Shown: in pieces, positions 1-10,354 of the stretch
Position numbering within the stretch: position 1 is the first letter of the stretch
Layout of the letters: every line of letters begins with the position of its first letter
Assembly (NCBI GenBank): GCA_037951165.1
Contig: JBBDHG010000028.1
Coordinates: forward strand, 496,001 to 560,000
DNA: 64,000 nt
Reading direction: 5' to 3'
Source of the DNA: Lophius americanus
Lineage: Eukaryota; Chordata; Actinopteri; Lophiiformes; Lophiidae
Notes under the pieces: generated by a model
The model's database searches: none
What the model was told of the DNA's origin: nothing
The model's input: only the letters and a program-made list of their open reading frames with translations
Translations under genes and position numbers: made by a program

Positions 1-811
1 TTAGGTTTTTTTTTTTTACAAATGATAAGACAAACAGAAATCCATCCAAAAAATTGACAAAGATATAAGAATTAATGTGACTATATCGGTCGTTATCCGT
101 CAGGAGCCTCTGTTAGATATAAAACCTCTGTTAGATATAAAACCAAGAGTGCCTCTCCTCTTGGTTTTCCTTTTGAGGTTCTCTGTCCAGCTGTCAGAGG
201 TGCAGCCACCATGTGGCAGTCCTTGGAGAGCCACAGGAAGAAAGTACAGGGGAGAGATGAGTGAGAACGTTACCGTTTTTTGGCATCCCCTCACTTTGCA
301 TTGTCCTAATTATAATTAGGCTAAAATCCAAAATAACGATCATGAAAAGCTGAATTCAATTTCTGAAGACTCTCATCTGTCTAGTCAATACTGCCAGCTG
401 CTAAGTAGATATTTTTTAATCAAAATCTGAACACATTAGCAGAATGAATAAACTCAAGTCTATCGCAAGGCCTGTTGCAATAATTACTTCATTGTCATTG
501 TAATTTACTCACCATTCATCAGATCATGGATCTCCTCAATGTTTAAGTGCACAATCTGCTCATTCCTCCTTACCACTCATGTCATGTAGGAAAAGTGAAA
601 AGAAAAATGTCAGACAGACCTCTGTAATGTTGAAAGGGGAATTAACAAAAGCAGTTATAGTAATACTGTATGTGGCAAATTAGAAAGTAATAATACAAAT
701 GAAGATGCAGATTAAATATGGCATCCAGCAAAGAAGATGTGATTTAATTCAAGATTTGATGGCAGTAATTATCCTCTAAGCATGTCACTGAATTCAAATG
801 TTGTTCATAGG
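1..811. other. Non-coding stretch, no gene recognised
   Basis: This is AT-rich sequence with many stops in all frames. The only structure I see is an 18-bp direct duplication at 107-142. The short open frames near 77-319 have no recognisable domain and probably arise by chance. Confidence 0.6.
107..142. repeat. 18-bp perfect tandem duplication
   Basis: Two identical 18-bp units (CCTCTGTTAGATATAAAA) lie head to tail at 107-124 and 125-142. The exact identity suggests a recent slippage or duplication event. No function is implied. Confidence 0.9.
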
Positions 812-2068
812 TGCAATATGTGACATTTGGTGGCATGTAGCAGTGAAGTTACAGATTACAACCTCAGTTTACCCATCCCCTATCTAAGAATTGATGGTGT
901 CAATACATCATCCTCTGACCGCATCAAGTAGCATGTCAATATATCAGGTTCCACTACATTTGATATAATCAGAAATCTTATGTGGTTATTTATTGTGTAA
1001 AACTATAGGTTAAAGCTCATTTACAAGGTAAAAAATATATTCTGCATTGTGGCAGTGAAGTGTCATTCATAGTTGAAAGGGGCCTCAATTTTGCTCTCCC
1101 TCTCATGTGAAGGAGGAGGATCTCATCATTTTGATAAATGAAGGATCACACTTATTATTAAACACAAGAAATGGCAACTGACCATTAAGCAACGCTGTCA
1201 AATGAGGGAAAACATGAAGACCCAACTCATGAAACCGTTGAGAGGTAAACTTATGGGATTGTGCAGCGTACCTTGAAGGTTTAGTTTAGCGGGTAAGGGA
1301 TGGCTGTATGGTGTGGTAGCCTCCCTCTTGGTCCACAGCCTATTGGTGTATCTCCAATCCACCTCCGCTCTGGACTTTGCCCAAGCAAATATAGAGCTGC
1401 TCCGTCGAATCACTGCAGAGGAAATGGTCCCAGCTCGAGTCAGCCAGCGTCAGGGGGGAAGTCCCACGAGGATCCTCCCCCACCATCCAGCCTACCCACA
1501 GACTAGTGTTTTGTGCTCTGTTGTCTGGTTTTCTTGCTTGAGGTTCGCAAACTTCTCAAAACATAAAATATCTATATAGAGACAATTCGTTTTCCTCTGT
1601 GTCTTTCTGCTAATTCAAACTGTACAAACATGGCTGCACAAGACGGCGGATTCTTCTGACTCCCTCTGCAGATATAAAGAACTTTTTCAAAGCTAACATT
1701 AAAAAAATGTTTTTTATATTTTCAACGGATTATACATTCATAGGAAAATGAAAATATTTCCTATCAATACCTTTGTTTTTGAAGTCCTCCTATGTATTAT
1801 ATCTGATGGATGAGTGTGTTGCAGTGCTGTCCTTGTAAGCATGTAAAGGTTCTGCTGGATCTGAATGTTTGGGTGTGCCGGGATCTTTTCTGTTACAACT
1901 GATCTTTCTGTAATAAACCCATATATCGAAGACACCTGAGACTCCTTGAGTTAATTCCTTTTCCTCAAATGATCAGAAGACAATATTGAATATATTGAAT
2001 ACTGAATGAACAACATCTTCATTTCTTTATTCAAAGAACCCCCACCTTTTTACACACTGCACCTTTAA
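812..2068 (+). repeat. Decayed dispersed fish repeat, interrupted
   Basis: The left edge (about 812-880) resembles the start of a dispersed repeat common in percomorph genomes, with a GTGACAT...AGTGGTGAAGTT-like motif. The right part (about 1625-2068) matches its later portion: an ACAAACATGGCTGCACAAGA-type block near 1624, then a CTCTGCAGATATAAAGAACT-type block, and the ending TTACACACTGCACCTTTAA at 2050-2068. I recognise this family from memory and it has no intact ORF. The middle (about 880-1600) is not obviously part of it and may be inserted sequence. It includes a GC-richer block at 1280-1510 with short open frames on both strands and no recognisable domain. A second, shorter copy lies inverted at 54834-55050. 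Confidence 0.45.
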
Positions 2069-2230
2069 TCATTGTATTTTTGCAATCATGCACATAGATG
2101 TAAAACCACGTAATTCCTCAACTCCTCAACTCGACTCTGATTATTTGGGGTCGCGTGTATCATTTTATAGTTGTGTCCTCAATAAAAACATGATTTTTCA
2201 TACTGACAAACCTTGGTCTACTTTCTATCT

Positions 2231-2713
2231 ACTCTAGTCAGCTCTAGCATTAAAGCCACCTTCATTATATTGTGTAGGTCCACTTTTCCCACCCAAAACG
2301 GTCAGATTCCAATCTATCAGAAATAGCACATCTTGCTGAAAAAAAAATGAAGGCGTAGCTCCTCTGTGGGCGCAGACAACGTGAAAAAGTCTTTGTTCCC
2401 CAAGAACATCAATGAGCTTCAGGCGCCTAGGACTTTGTTGCCTGTTCACCGGCTGTCCTTCCTTATACCACGCTGATAGGCACTAACCACTGGAGACCAG
2501 TAACACCCAACAAGACCTGAAGTTTAGAGGGTGCTCTGACACAGTTGTGTAGCAATAACTTATTTTTTTCCCATTTTTTCATAGTTCCAACACATCAACC
2601 TCTAGAACAGAGGGCCTAATATTGCCCACCTACTGACAGAAGCCGTAGTAACAAGATAATCAATGTTATTCTCCTCACGTGTCAGTGGTTATAATAGTAT
2701 GGCTGAGTGGCGT
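2231..2713 (-). mobile_element. Internally deleted Tc1/mariner-like element (MITE-like)
   Basis: Read on the minus strand, the right end (about 2713-2450) encodes the N-terminal helix-turn-helix region of a fish Tc1/mariner-like transposase in broken frames: a TSGLVGCYWSPVVSAYQ-like stretch, then NRQQSPRRLKLIDVLGEQRL and a CAHRGAT-like segment. After about residue 45 of the last open frame the sequence jumps to the extreme C-terminus of the same family (GGKSGPTQYN, then GGFN). The catalytic DDE core is missing. The ends are imperfect inverted repeats of about 27 bp: GTCAGCTCTAGCATTAAAG near 2238 pairs with the complement of a block near 2686-2706. At 483 bp with both termini kept, it has the form of a non-autonomous derivative. 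A TA dinucleotide touches the left edge, but a target-site duplication is not certain. The family is assigned from memory of related fish elements. Confidence 0.75.
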
Positions 2714-3587
2714 TGATATAAATTATTATCTCCAACTCTTATTGCAGGAACAAAATTATATATCTGCATAAACATCCTGTTGCCTTACCTAGTCTGATGT
2801 CTGGACTTGTTTGGATGGGCATCTGTGGGATATAAATACAATCTGGGCTTGTTTAAAGTGAACACGCAACACTTTTCCGGTGTTGTCAGGTTAAAGGGTT
2901 GACGCACCATCACTTTGATCATACCAACGAGTAACATAATGACAAGATAATGAGCACATTAGTATCTCGACTTGGGCCTTATTTGCATCAAGTCCTTACA
3001 GCATGTCTCACTGTGATTATGTGGACAAACATAAAATATCCTACTTCATTAGCATAGAATATTTATCTCCTGGTAGAACACATAATCATACTGATTAGGA
3101 AATATTATTCATATATTTACATTGTTTAGTTCATTAAAAAAGTGAGCCCACAGCAGCATTAATGATTCTAAAGCATATCTCTCCTTTAAGTCCTTTTGGA
3201 CGAAACAAAGCTTCGTGCAGTATGTTGCTGTGTGAATTATTGTTGTTTCAAATTCTATGTTAATATTAAAAAAAAAACATTAATGGCCTTAAAGGTAGAA
3301 AAATAGCCCCCTCAGCTTGTCTCCTTCAGCAGACACAAACGAACAAAAGCTGAACCAACAATACAGTTTCTTCTTTTGTGGCTGATCGTTAAGGAATGGT
3401 ATCAATAATGCCCTGGGCCCTTAATGCTACTGATTATTAAACGCTTGTATTTTTCCACAATTTCTTAAACTCCTGTTTACCTTTTGCCTTTATAGTTCAG
3501 GGGTGTGGGCTGCTTTGGCCTGGAGGCACTCAGCTGATATTGGGTGAGAGGAGGGAAGTTCATATCAGGGATGACACAAAGAAATGA
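2714..3587. other. Non-coding stretch, nothing recognised
   Basis: This is AT-rich sequence with no convincing ORF, repeat or structured RNA. It has several A- and T-runs, such as A10 near 3269. Confidence 0.5.
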
Positions 3588-3803
3588 ACAACTATTCACA
3601 CACTTATTCTAACCTACAGGCAAATGACATTCTCCAAATTAGAGTCACCTACAGTATATTGCATGTTCTTAGAATATGGGAGGAAACATCAGTACCCGGT
3701 GAGAACGCAAACACGGGAAAACGTTCAAACTACACACAGAAGGACACCAAGGTCAAAGCTTGAATTGAACCGGAAATCATGAAGCTACTGTGCCACCCAG
3801 CCA
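3588..3803 (-). mobile_element. SINE-like dispersed repeat, 5' portion
   Basis: On the minus strand this reads as the start of a very common fish repeat. It has a GGGTGGCACAGTAGCTT head resembling a tRNA-like box A region, a degenerate GGTTCAA box B-like motif, then TCCTTCTGTGTGTAGTTTG, a CGGGTACT block, TTCCTCCCATATTCTAAG, and the GGTGACTCTAATTTGGAGA block. The 3' half with its ATGGATGG-type tail is missing. Another copy of this type lies at 34068-34373, and a piece at 52455-52552. Confidence 0.7.
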
Positions 3804-3984
3804 CCTGATGATTGTCAGTATTATTCAGTGAAAGGCTAACCAAGGACTGCACATTCGTTGCAGCTAGATGTCTTATATGTACTATACATCCGTTCTATCT
3901 TATACAAATGGGAAAATACCTACATGTGGAGTCCCTGTCAAATGAACTCAAAGTTCATGATCCCAAAGTCTCTTATTATATCCC

Positions 3985-4915
3985 CATAATCCAAACTATT
4001 TCTTGGATCATTTTCAAATTGTATACACACATAGACCTTAGTGCAAGGACAAATTGGATTGATTTTGGGAAAGATCAGTTGTATATTTCTCAAACTAGAA
4101 GGAGGGGATGGGGGGATTTTTCAATCATTGGTTCGCTCTAATCCAAATTTTGTGCATATGAATTGACTGGAGGAGATCTATCTGTTATAAATAGTGTTTG
4201 CACTAAAAGAAAACATTTTACTCACTAGGGGGAGCTTCTTCAAAAAATACTCTTGTAGACATAACTTCTTGACCACTGCCGCAGTTAAGTAAAAATTTTA
4301 TGCATACGTATATATCGTATTTTACGCTAACAATTCACATTTTACTCACTTGGGGGAGCTTTTTTTTACAATAGACATATATTTTCGTACATATCTTAAC
4401 CGTTGCTCCGATTTAGCCCATATTTGGTTCATATAAATCAACTCGAGGAGATCCGTCTCGTATATATAATATTTCACTCTAATATTTCATATTTCACTAA
4501 CAAGTGGAGCGTACAAAATAAAAATAACGTGGACGTAGCTTTTTCATTAAATTTGAAATCAATCAGGGGGATTGTTTGTACAATGCAGGGTATTTGGAAC
4601 TTTTTGATTAAATACTTACTGTTCTTGACGAAAGCTTAGGTCTAGCTATATGTCTGAAAAGTCGGGTTTAGTCCAAATATGTTACATATGAATTGAATCA
4701 AGGAGATCTATCTAGTGCTTTTCATGGTTTACTAAAATAGTTCATATTTTACTCACTAAATGGGTAGCTCTTTTTGATAATGAAAAACACTGTTGACATA
4801 ACTTCATATTTATTTTGAAGAATTCAATCAGGGGGATTGTTGGTACAACACACTGGATTGGGGACTTTTTGGGGATATAACCTTGCTGTAGGGCACAACA
4901 GCGTAGTCCTAGTTT
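3985..4915 (+). repeat. Modular repeat family, locus 1
   Basis: This locus is built from recurring blocks: a head block (TTTTCAAATT...ACATAGACCTTAGTGCAAG...GGATTGATTTTGGGAAAG), a middle block (AACTCGAGGAGATC, then a TATA-rich run, then TTTTACTCACTAGGGGGAGC) and a tail block (TCAGGGGGATTGTTTGTACA, then GGGGACTTTTTGGGGATATA, then CTTGCTGT...ACAGCGTAG). The middle block occurs about three times here with spacings of roughly 280-340 bp, and the tail block twice (about 4560 and 4830). The locus is therefore internally tandem. I do not recognise a named family, and no ORF is intact. Confidence 0.8.
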
Positions 4916-6634
4916 CTCTAATGAAAGTCATACTGGTGAATGGTGGTGAGACATTATGTGACAGTGCCTTCTTGGCTACAGATGTCACACAGATGCTTTA
5001 AAAGTCCATGTATGGAAGGATGTCAAAGTACATCTAACAAAGAGGACAAGATAGCACTTGATAACAGCTGATAGGTTTATTTGAGGAAGGTCAGGAAGAT
5101 TTGGGAGAAAGGAAAGACACGAGTAGCTGGTGGGGATGATACGGGAGTGATGGTACGGCTAAGAACAAACACTTAGATCTACACTGTTTCTGAGCAATGT
5201 GGACAAAAGACTGTAAGCATGAAAGTTCCCTGTCATTTTGAGAATAAAAATGAAACACAAATATACGATCACCTTCTTCTACTCTGCTTTCATTCCCCTT
5301 CCTTGGTCTCACAGATTGGATTTGCCCACTAGCACTCAGTTGTCAGAAGCAGTCTGTCTAACTGTGGTAAAAGCCCCTCACGGCTCAGCACAAGTTTTAA
5401 ATCTGGAGATGTGCATGGCACGGGGAGAACGACAGATTTGAAGGTCAAAAAATAGGCAAATAACAGTTTGGTGAGCAGATGTATCTTTAAAGAGCATCAG
5501 ACAAATTTGGCTGCAAATGAGATACACATTTTTGGTAGTAATTGGCATATGTCCCATTATTATTTTCCTTTTGGTCTTTAAAGATAGAGATATATCTCAC
5601 TGAAACTTCTCTACAGCTAAATGGTAACCAGGAGCAACCCTCAAGGCATGTCCGTGTCCATTCTCCTCTGCAACAGCTTCTTTAATGGAGGAATCTCTAC
5701 AGCCTCAACATTTCATTACCCTGTTGAGGTCTGACAGTGAACAAGCCATGACGACACTCTGATTATTACCATTGTTGCCCCCCAGGCATTCTGTGTTTGA
5801 TTACTCCTGCCCAGGTGGGGGAACTTCATCTGATTACTCTTGCTGTTTCCTTCTTTCATGTAATTCCAGGCTTGCATGAAGACCGATTTTGGTTTTTGAC
5901 AGGGTTTTGTTGCGGGGCGTTATCTATGTGTAAACATCCCTGTTTGGAGTTTCGTGGGGGCTGATAGGGTGATTATTGATAGCTCTGAGGCTTGTGCGGG
6001 TGTGATCGCATTTAGAATAATTTTTATGCCATCCAGAGCCTGTGTTTATTTTTGTCAACATTCCAATTACATCAGACCAATCAGTGTGGTCACAGCCCAG
6101 TCGTCTCATCTCCACATATCAGCTGTGTCAACATCCGCTATCATCCCTGGCTGTCATACTGATTGTAACTCTATCACTCAATCTTTTAATTACATTTAGA
6201 TTCAACTGTGAGAATATAAGTCTGAATCCGTCTGCACTTACCACCCCCCCCCACCCACCCACTGAAGAGTCCTATTCCAGCATTGTTTATGTCCTCCATC
6301 CGTGTCAAAAATCAGTAAAGGAAGACCATCATCCGTACATTTTTCTCCAGTGACTCGTTCAGTGCGGCTGAATTCTACAAAGGAGCTTTAGAACAGCCCT
6401 TTCATACCAGTATTTACCAATTAGATTTAACTTCTCCCGTGACACCGAGACATGTCTTCTGCCCATTTCTTTAATTAGTTCCAATCTGACTGGTAAAATC
6501 AGTTGGCTACATTTCTTACGTGAGGCTAAACAGGCAACTTATTCTTCCTTGTTGTTCAGAAAAAAAAGAAAAGGGAAACAATTTTAGGAGTGACAACCGT
6601 GTTTTTCAACTGCCCTGCAATTAGTGACATGATC
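4916..6634. other. Non-coding stretch
   Basis: No gene is recognised. Around 5930-6160 there is a unique-looking block with homeodomain-like cores (TGATTATTGATAG, CAATTACATC) that could be a conserved regulatory element, but this is a guess. A C-rich run lies at 6241-6260. Confidence 0.4.
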
Positions 6635-6717
6635 GTCAATCTATCAATCTTTATTTATATAACACTTTTCATACGTGAAAAAGTTACAAAAATTGGTTCA
6701 TACAATAAAAAAAAAAA
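6635..6717 (-). mobile_element. LINE 3' tail fragment
   Basis: The plus strand shows CAATCTATCAATCTTTATTT followed by ATATAACACTTTTCATACG. On the minus strand this is the familiar fish non-LTR tail: AGTGTTATATAAATAAAG followed by degenerate GATT repeats. An A-run closes the block at 6707-6717. Only the tail is visible and no coding part remains, so the parent clade (perhaps L2) cannot be fixed. Confidence 0.55.
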
Positions 6718-7180
6718 TAGACATTAAAATTAGAATATGCAATAAAACTATTTAAAAACAACAAATTCATGGTGATCTCAGGATATTCAGCTTTGGCTTT
6801 GATGCAGAATGCTGGCAGAGATCTTAAGCCAGTAAGATACCGTCATTTGCAAGTTTAAGGAGTTGATCTTCGTCCCATACTGAGATGGATGATTACCTTA
6901 GATTCATAAATGGGTCAAAAATCCACTCTTTTGTACTTCTTGAGTCCTATCCATAGACGGGAAGTAACACTTACATCTGTTGACAAGTTTTTTGGTCCAA
7001 TTGGTCCAGTCTTAAACTCCTAAAATCCCAGCCGTGTCAAATATGACCCCCTGCAGGGCGATTGGACTCAATGTGTCTGAATAATTTTGATGGCTTCCTT
7101 ATTTCCTTGAAAAGTCTGGAATATTATGGAATAGTTATCGTTGCCACATCTGCGTTCTCTGATCTGTCATGTTAACCTCT
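6718..7180. other. Non-coding stretch, nothing recognised
   Basis: I see no ORF, repeat block or structured motif here. Confidence 0.5.
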
Positions 7181-8020
7181 TTAATGGATCATTACTAAAT
7201 TTTGTACCCACATAGACATTGTGCGTGGAATAACTGGATTGGATATGGGAAAGGTGTTTAGTATGTTTTTTAACACTAGTCCAATGTTTATCTCCAAAGG
7301 TTGCCAGGCCATCTTTTCGGGACATAACTTGACATTTAATCCCTCAAAAATATTGAGGGATTAATGATAGAACAATCACGGGTGTTCATTGGCATAACTG
7401 TATTAGAAATATCAGAATTCCCAACGAAAAAGTTGGAAAAACTATATATTATATATAGAAGATAAGTCTCCTCGTGTCAATTCATATGCAACAAATCTGG
7501 ACTAAGTCTGACCAATGGTTAATTGGTTAGGTCCGAAAAACTGTTCTTTCCAAAAAAAAAAGACAGCTGTTCATAGTGAGTAAAATCTGGACTTTTAGAG
7601 TAAAATATACAAGATTTATCGCATGCAGCAAATTAGGACTTCCAACCGTTGGTCTGATTTTTACCAAATTTGGTAGGTATGAATCGGCCCAAGGAGATTT
7701 ATCTTGTAAACATCGTTCTTTTACTCTAATAGTTCGTATTTACTCATTATGGGAGCATTTTTCTGAATATGCTTTAATCAAAATGTGGTTCATATGAATC
7801 AAAGCGAGGAGATCTATGTTGTATATAGCATATATAACTCTAACAGATCAGATTTTACTCACTAGGCGTAGCCTTGTTTCATTTGTTTTAAAACGAATAA
7901 CACTGTTTTTTGGACATGAACTCACATTTAATTTGAGGAGTTCAACAAGGGAGATTGTTTGTACAATGCTGGGGATTGGGGTTGATAATCCTTTGTTTTT
8001 GGGACAACAGTAGGCCTAGT
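7181..8020. repeat. Modular repeat family, locus 2 (mixed orientation)
   Basis: The locus starts in plus orientation with the head block (ATGGATCATTACTAAATTTT, ACCCACATAGACATTGTGCG, GGATTGGATATGGGAAAG). A 12-bp perfect hairpin follows at about 7336-7364 (arms TTAATCCCTCAA and TTGAGGGATTAA). Next, 7440-7640 carries middle-block sequence in minus orientation (AGTCTCCTCGTGTCAATTC; GTGAGTAAAAT). From about 7640 it returns to plus orientation (AAGGAGATTTATCTTGTAAA; GCGAGGAGATCTATGTTG) and ends with the family tail (GATTGTTTGTACAATGCTGG...CAACAGTAGGCCTAGTT). It is a rearranged composite rather than a simple copy. Confidence 0.75.
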
Positions 8021-9693
8021 TAGACAGCTTCTATCCACATATCACAAAAATTCTTCACGGTGTCTGTTTTCTACTGTCTTTGAAATGTTACCATCATCTT
8101 TGGATGGCGGGGGATTTCGTGATGGCCAAGAGTGTGTGGATCTGAGAGGTAAGGAAACATGTAATATCGACAGACAGTGACATTTCAGTGAAATCTAAAA
8201 CACCCTGATATTGTTATTTATAACAATATGGGAGGGGGTATATCTTCCTGAATCATATTGCAGCCTTGAAGTAAATGCTGTGTCCTGAAATTGATTCCCG
8301 TTGTTTGGCCGAGGAGAGTTCACTTAAAAATAAGATTATCATTGTCTGAAGTCAAGACCAATGTAATATAAATCAATAAAACTAGTTCTACTTTCTCATC
8401 TCATCACAATGTATTTCTTCATTCAAATAACGGTTCAGAAACAAAGCATTCAAGTGGATTTCCCAACTATTTGAGCCTACCAGTGGAGGGAAAATCAAAA
8501 GAACACAGGTTGACCATTACAAAAAGTGGGAATTGGATGAAGATAACTGAGAAAAGCTCCCACCCCCACCACCCCACCACAAGAAAAAATAAATAAATCT
8601 CGTAATGTATCGAGTGTGGATTGGACCAAATAGGTTGGAGTAGAAGAATAGTAGGTATTGTTTTAATCCTGTCAGCGGGAACCTTCTAATCCCTGGTCGT
8701 GAACATCCCAGAAACCCGTTGGTGTTTTTGTCTCTTGTTCCTGGAGCTAATCCCCAGCTTACTGGCCCTCTGGTCTGGGATGGTGCATTAATGACACAGT
8801 TATACAACCTATACATTACACGCACACACACAAGCACACAAACAAACTCAATGACATCTGGGATCACAAGCCAGACCTGGAGATACTGATAGTTTCCATT
8901 TAAAAATTTCTATAAATTTGGATATAGTGTTATTTTTACTAGAACTCATATATTCCAACAAAATCAGAGTCATTAGATCCATGATATTAGTTTGACATTT
9001 TGTTTAATGAGAAAAAGCTCTCACATGTGAAACAATAAGAACTCTTTCTGATGTGGAAAGACAGAGTTGGATCCTCCCTAAGACTTCTCATCTATAATAC
9101 TTGGCTCTGAGCTGATTTGAGCTTTAAGATAAGAGGATAAACCATCTCAAATAGAAGCAATCCTTTCATTTTTAAGTGTTTGATATCTAGATGGAGGATG
9201 GAAATATGAGTCTGGAAATCTTATTAGTTCAGTTCATTTCAGATATCTGATTAAATGGACTCAGACCATGGTCCGTGAAAATATGGTCATATTCATGGCC
9301 AGCGGGTAAAACAGACAATGACAAAAGGGAAATAAAATCATCCAATGCTCCATATAAATAAGAACAAACACATCTCTGCATATTTATATCATGACAAAGA
9401 TGTGAATTTCTTCAAAGATACATTTAGTCTAAGTCAAAGTCAAAGTCTACTCTTGTCTAGTCAGGCTAAGGCGTGGAAAAAAGTACAGTGTGTAACTTCT
9501 GACAGTAGACATCCCTCAAAAACAGTGTTTTTCAGACAATGACCATTCCCAATGAAAATCTTATCTGACGTGACTCAGACGTGATAAACGAGGTAATGAT
9601 TCATTTATGTACACAAATCAACCATAAAATTAATCTTTGGCCTTCATCCTGATCGTAAGCTGCCCTCAGTGACAGTTCACAGTGTGGAAACTG
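8021..9693. other. Non-coding stretch
   Basis: No gene is seen. There is a degenerate CA-rich run near 8819-8844 and short AAAGTC tandem repeats near 9430-9447. The open frame on the minus strand at 8517-8867 is low-complexity and has no domain. Confidence 0.5.
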
Positions 9694-10354
9694 GGACTAT
9701 GCTGTCGTTCCCAACCACAAGGGTATATTCCGGAAAAGCCCACAATTCCCTGCATTAAACAAGAAATCCCCCTGATTGAACTCCTCAAATTAAATGTGAA
9801 GTTATGTCAGTGAAAAAATAGGCTCCTCCTAGTAATTCAATATGAACTATATGGTTAAAAGATCATATTAATACAATATAGAGTCTCTGAGTTCCTTCAT
9901 ATGCATCAAATTTGAAAAAAATCTGACAAATAGTTGAAAAATGACTGGCCAAAAACCTTTGAAGCTTAAGCCCCCCCTAGTGTAAGAAATATGATACAGA
10001 CCTTAACCAAAATCAATCCAGTTATTCCTCAAACTAAGGTCAATGTGGGTATAAAGTTTGAAAACGATCCATGACGTTTTTCGGAATTATGTCCCGAAAA
10101 CAGTGTTTTTCGTAAAAATAAAAGTGGGAGATTATAATATGAACTTCCAGGTCAATTGTTTAGAAGTTATGTCCTGTGAGAAAGAAAAAGCTCCCCTTAG
10201 TTAGTAAAATATGAACTATTACAGTAAAATACACTCTAAACTTTATAGATGTCCTGGAGTCAATTCATGGTACAACTGGCTTTCACCAAAATCAATCCAG
10301 TTGTTCCTCGCGCTAAGATCTATGTGGGTATGAAATTTTTTAAATGATCAGGGA
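9694..10354 (-). repeat. Modular repeat family, locus 3
   Basis: In minus orientation, the family tail comes first on the plus coordinate (GCTGTCGTTCCC...GGGTATATTCCGGAAAAGCC, then CCCCCTGATTGAACTCCTCA). Two successive modules of about 290 bp follow, at roughly 9800-10080 and 10080-10354. Each ends with a head block: AAAATCAATCCAGTT, GTTCCTC..., TATGTGGGTAT. This is the clearest case of head-to-tail tandem modules within one locus. The sequence AACAGTGTTTTTCG near 10100 is shared with other loci. No coding frame is intact. Confidence 0.8.

Noticed and set aside
1280..1579. Possible exon in a GC-richer block
   Set aside because: Overlapping short frames on both strands show no domain. Splice-like AG and GT dinucleotides are not convincing, and the block is embedded in a decayed repeat.
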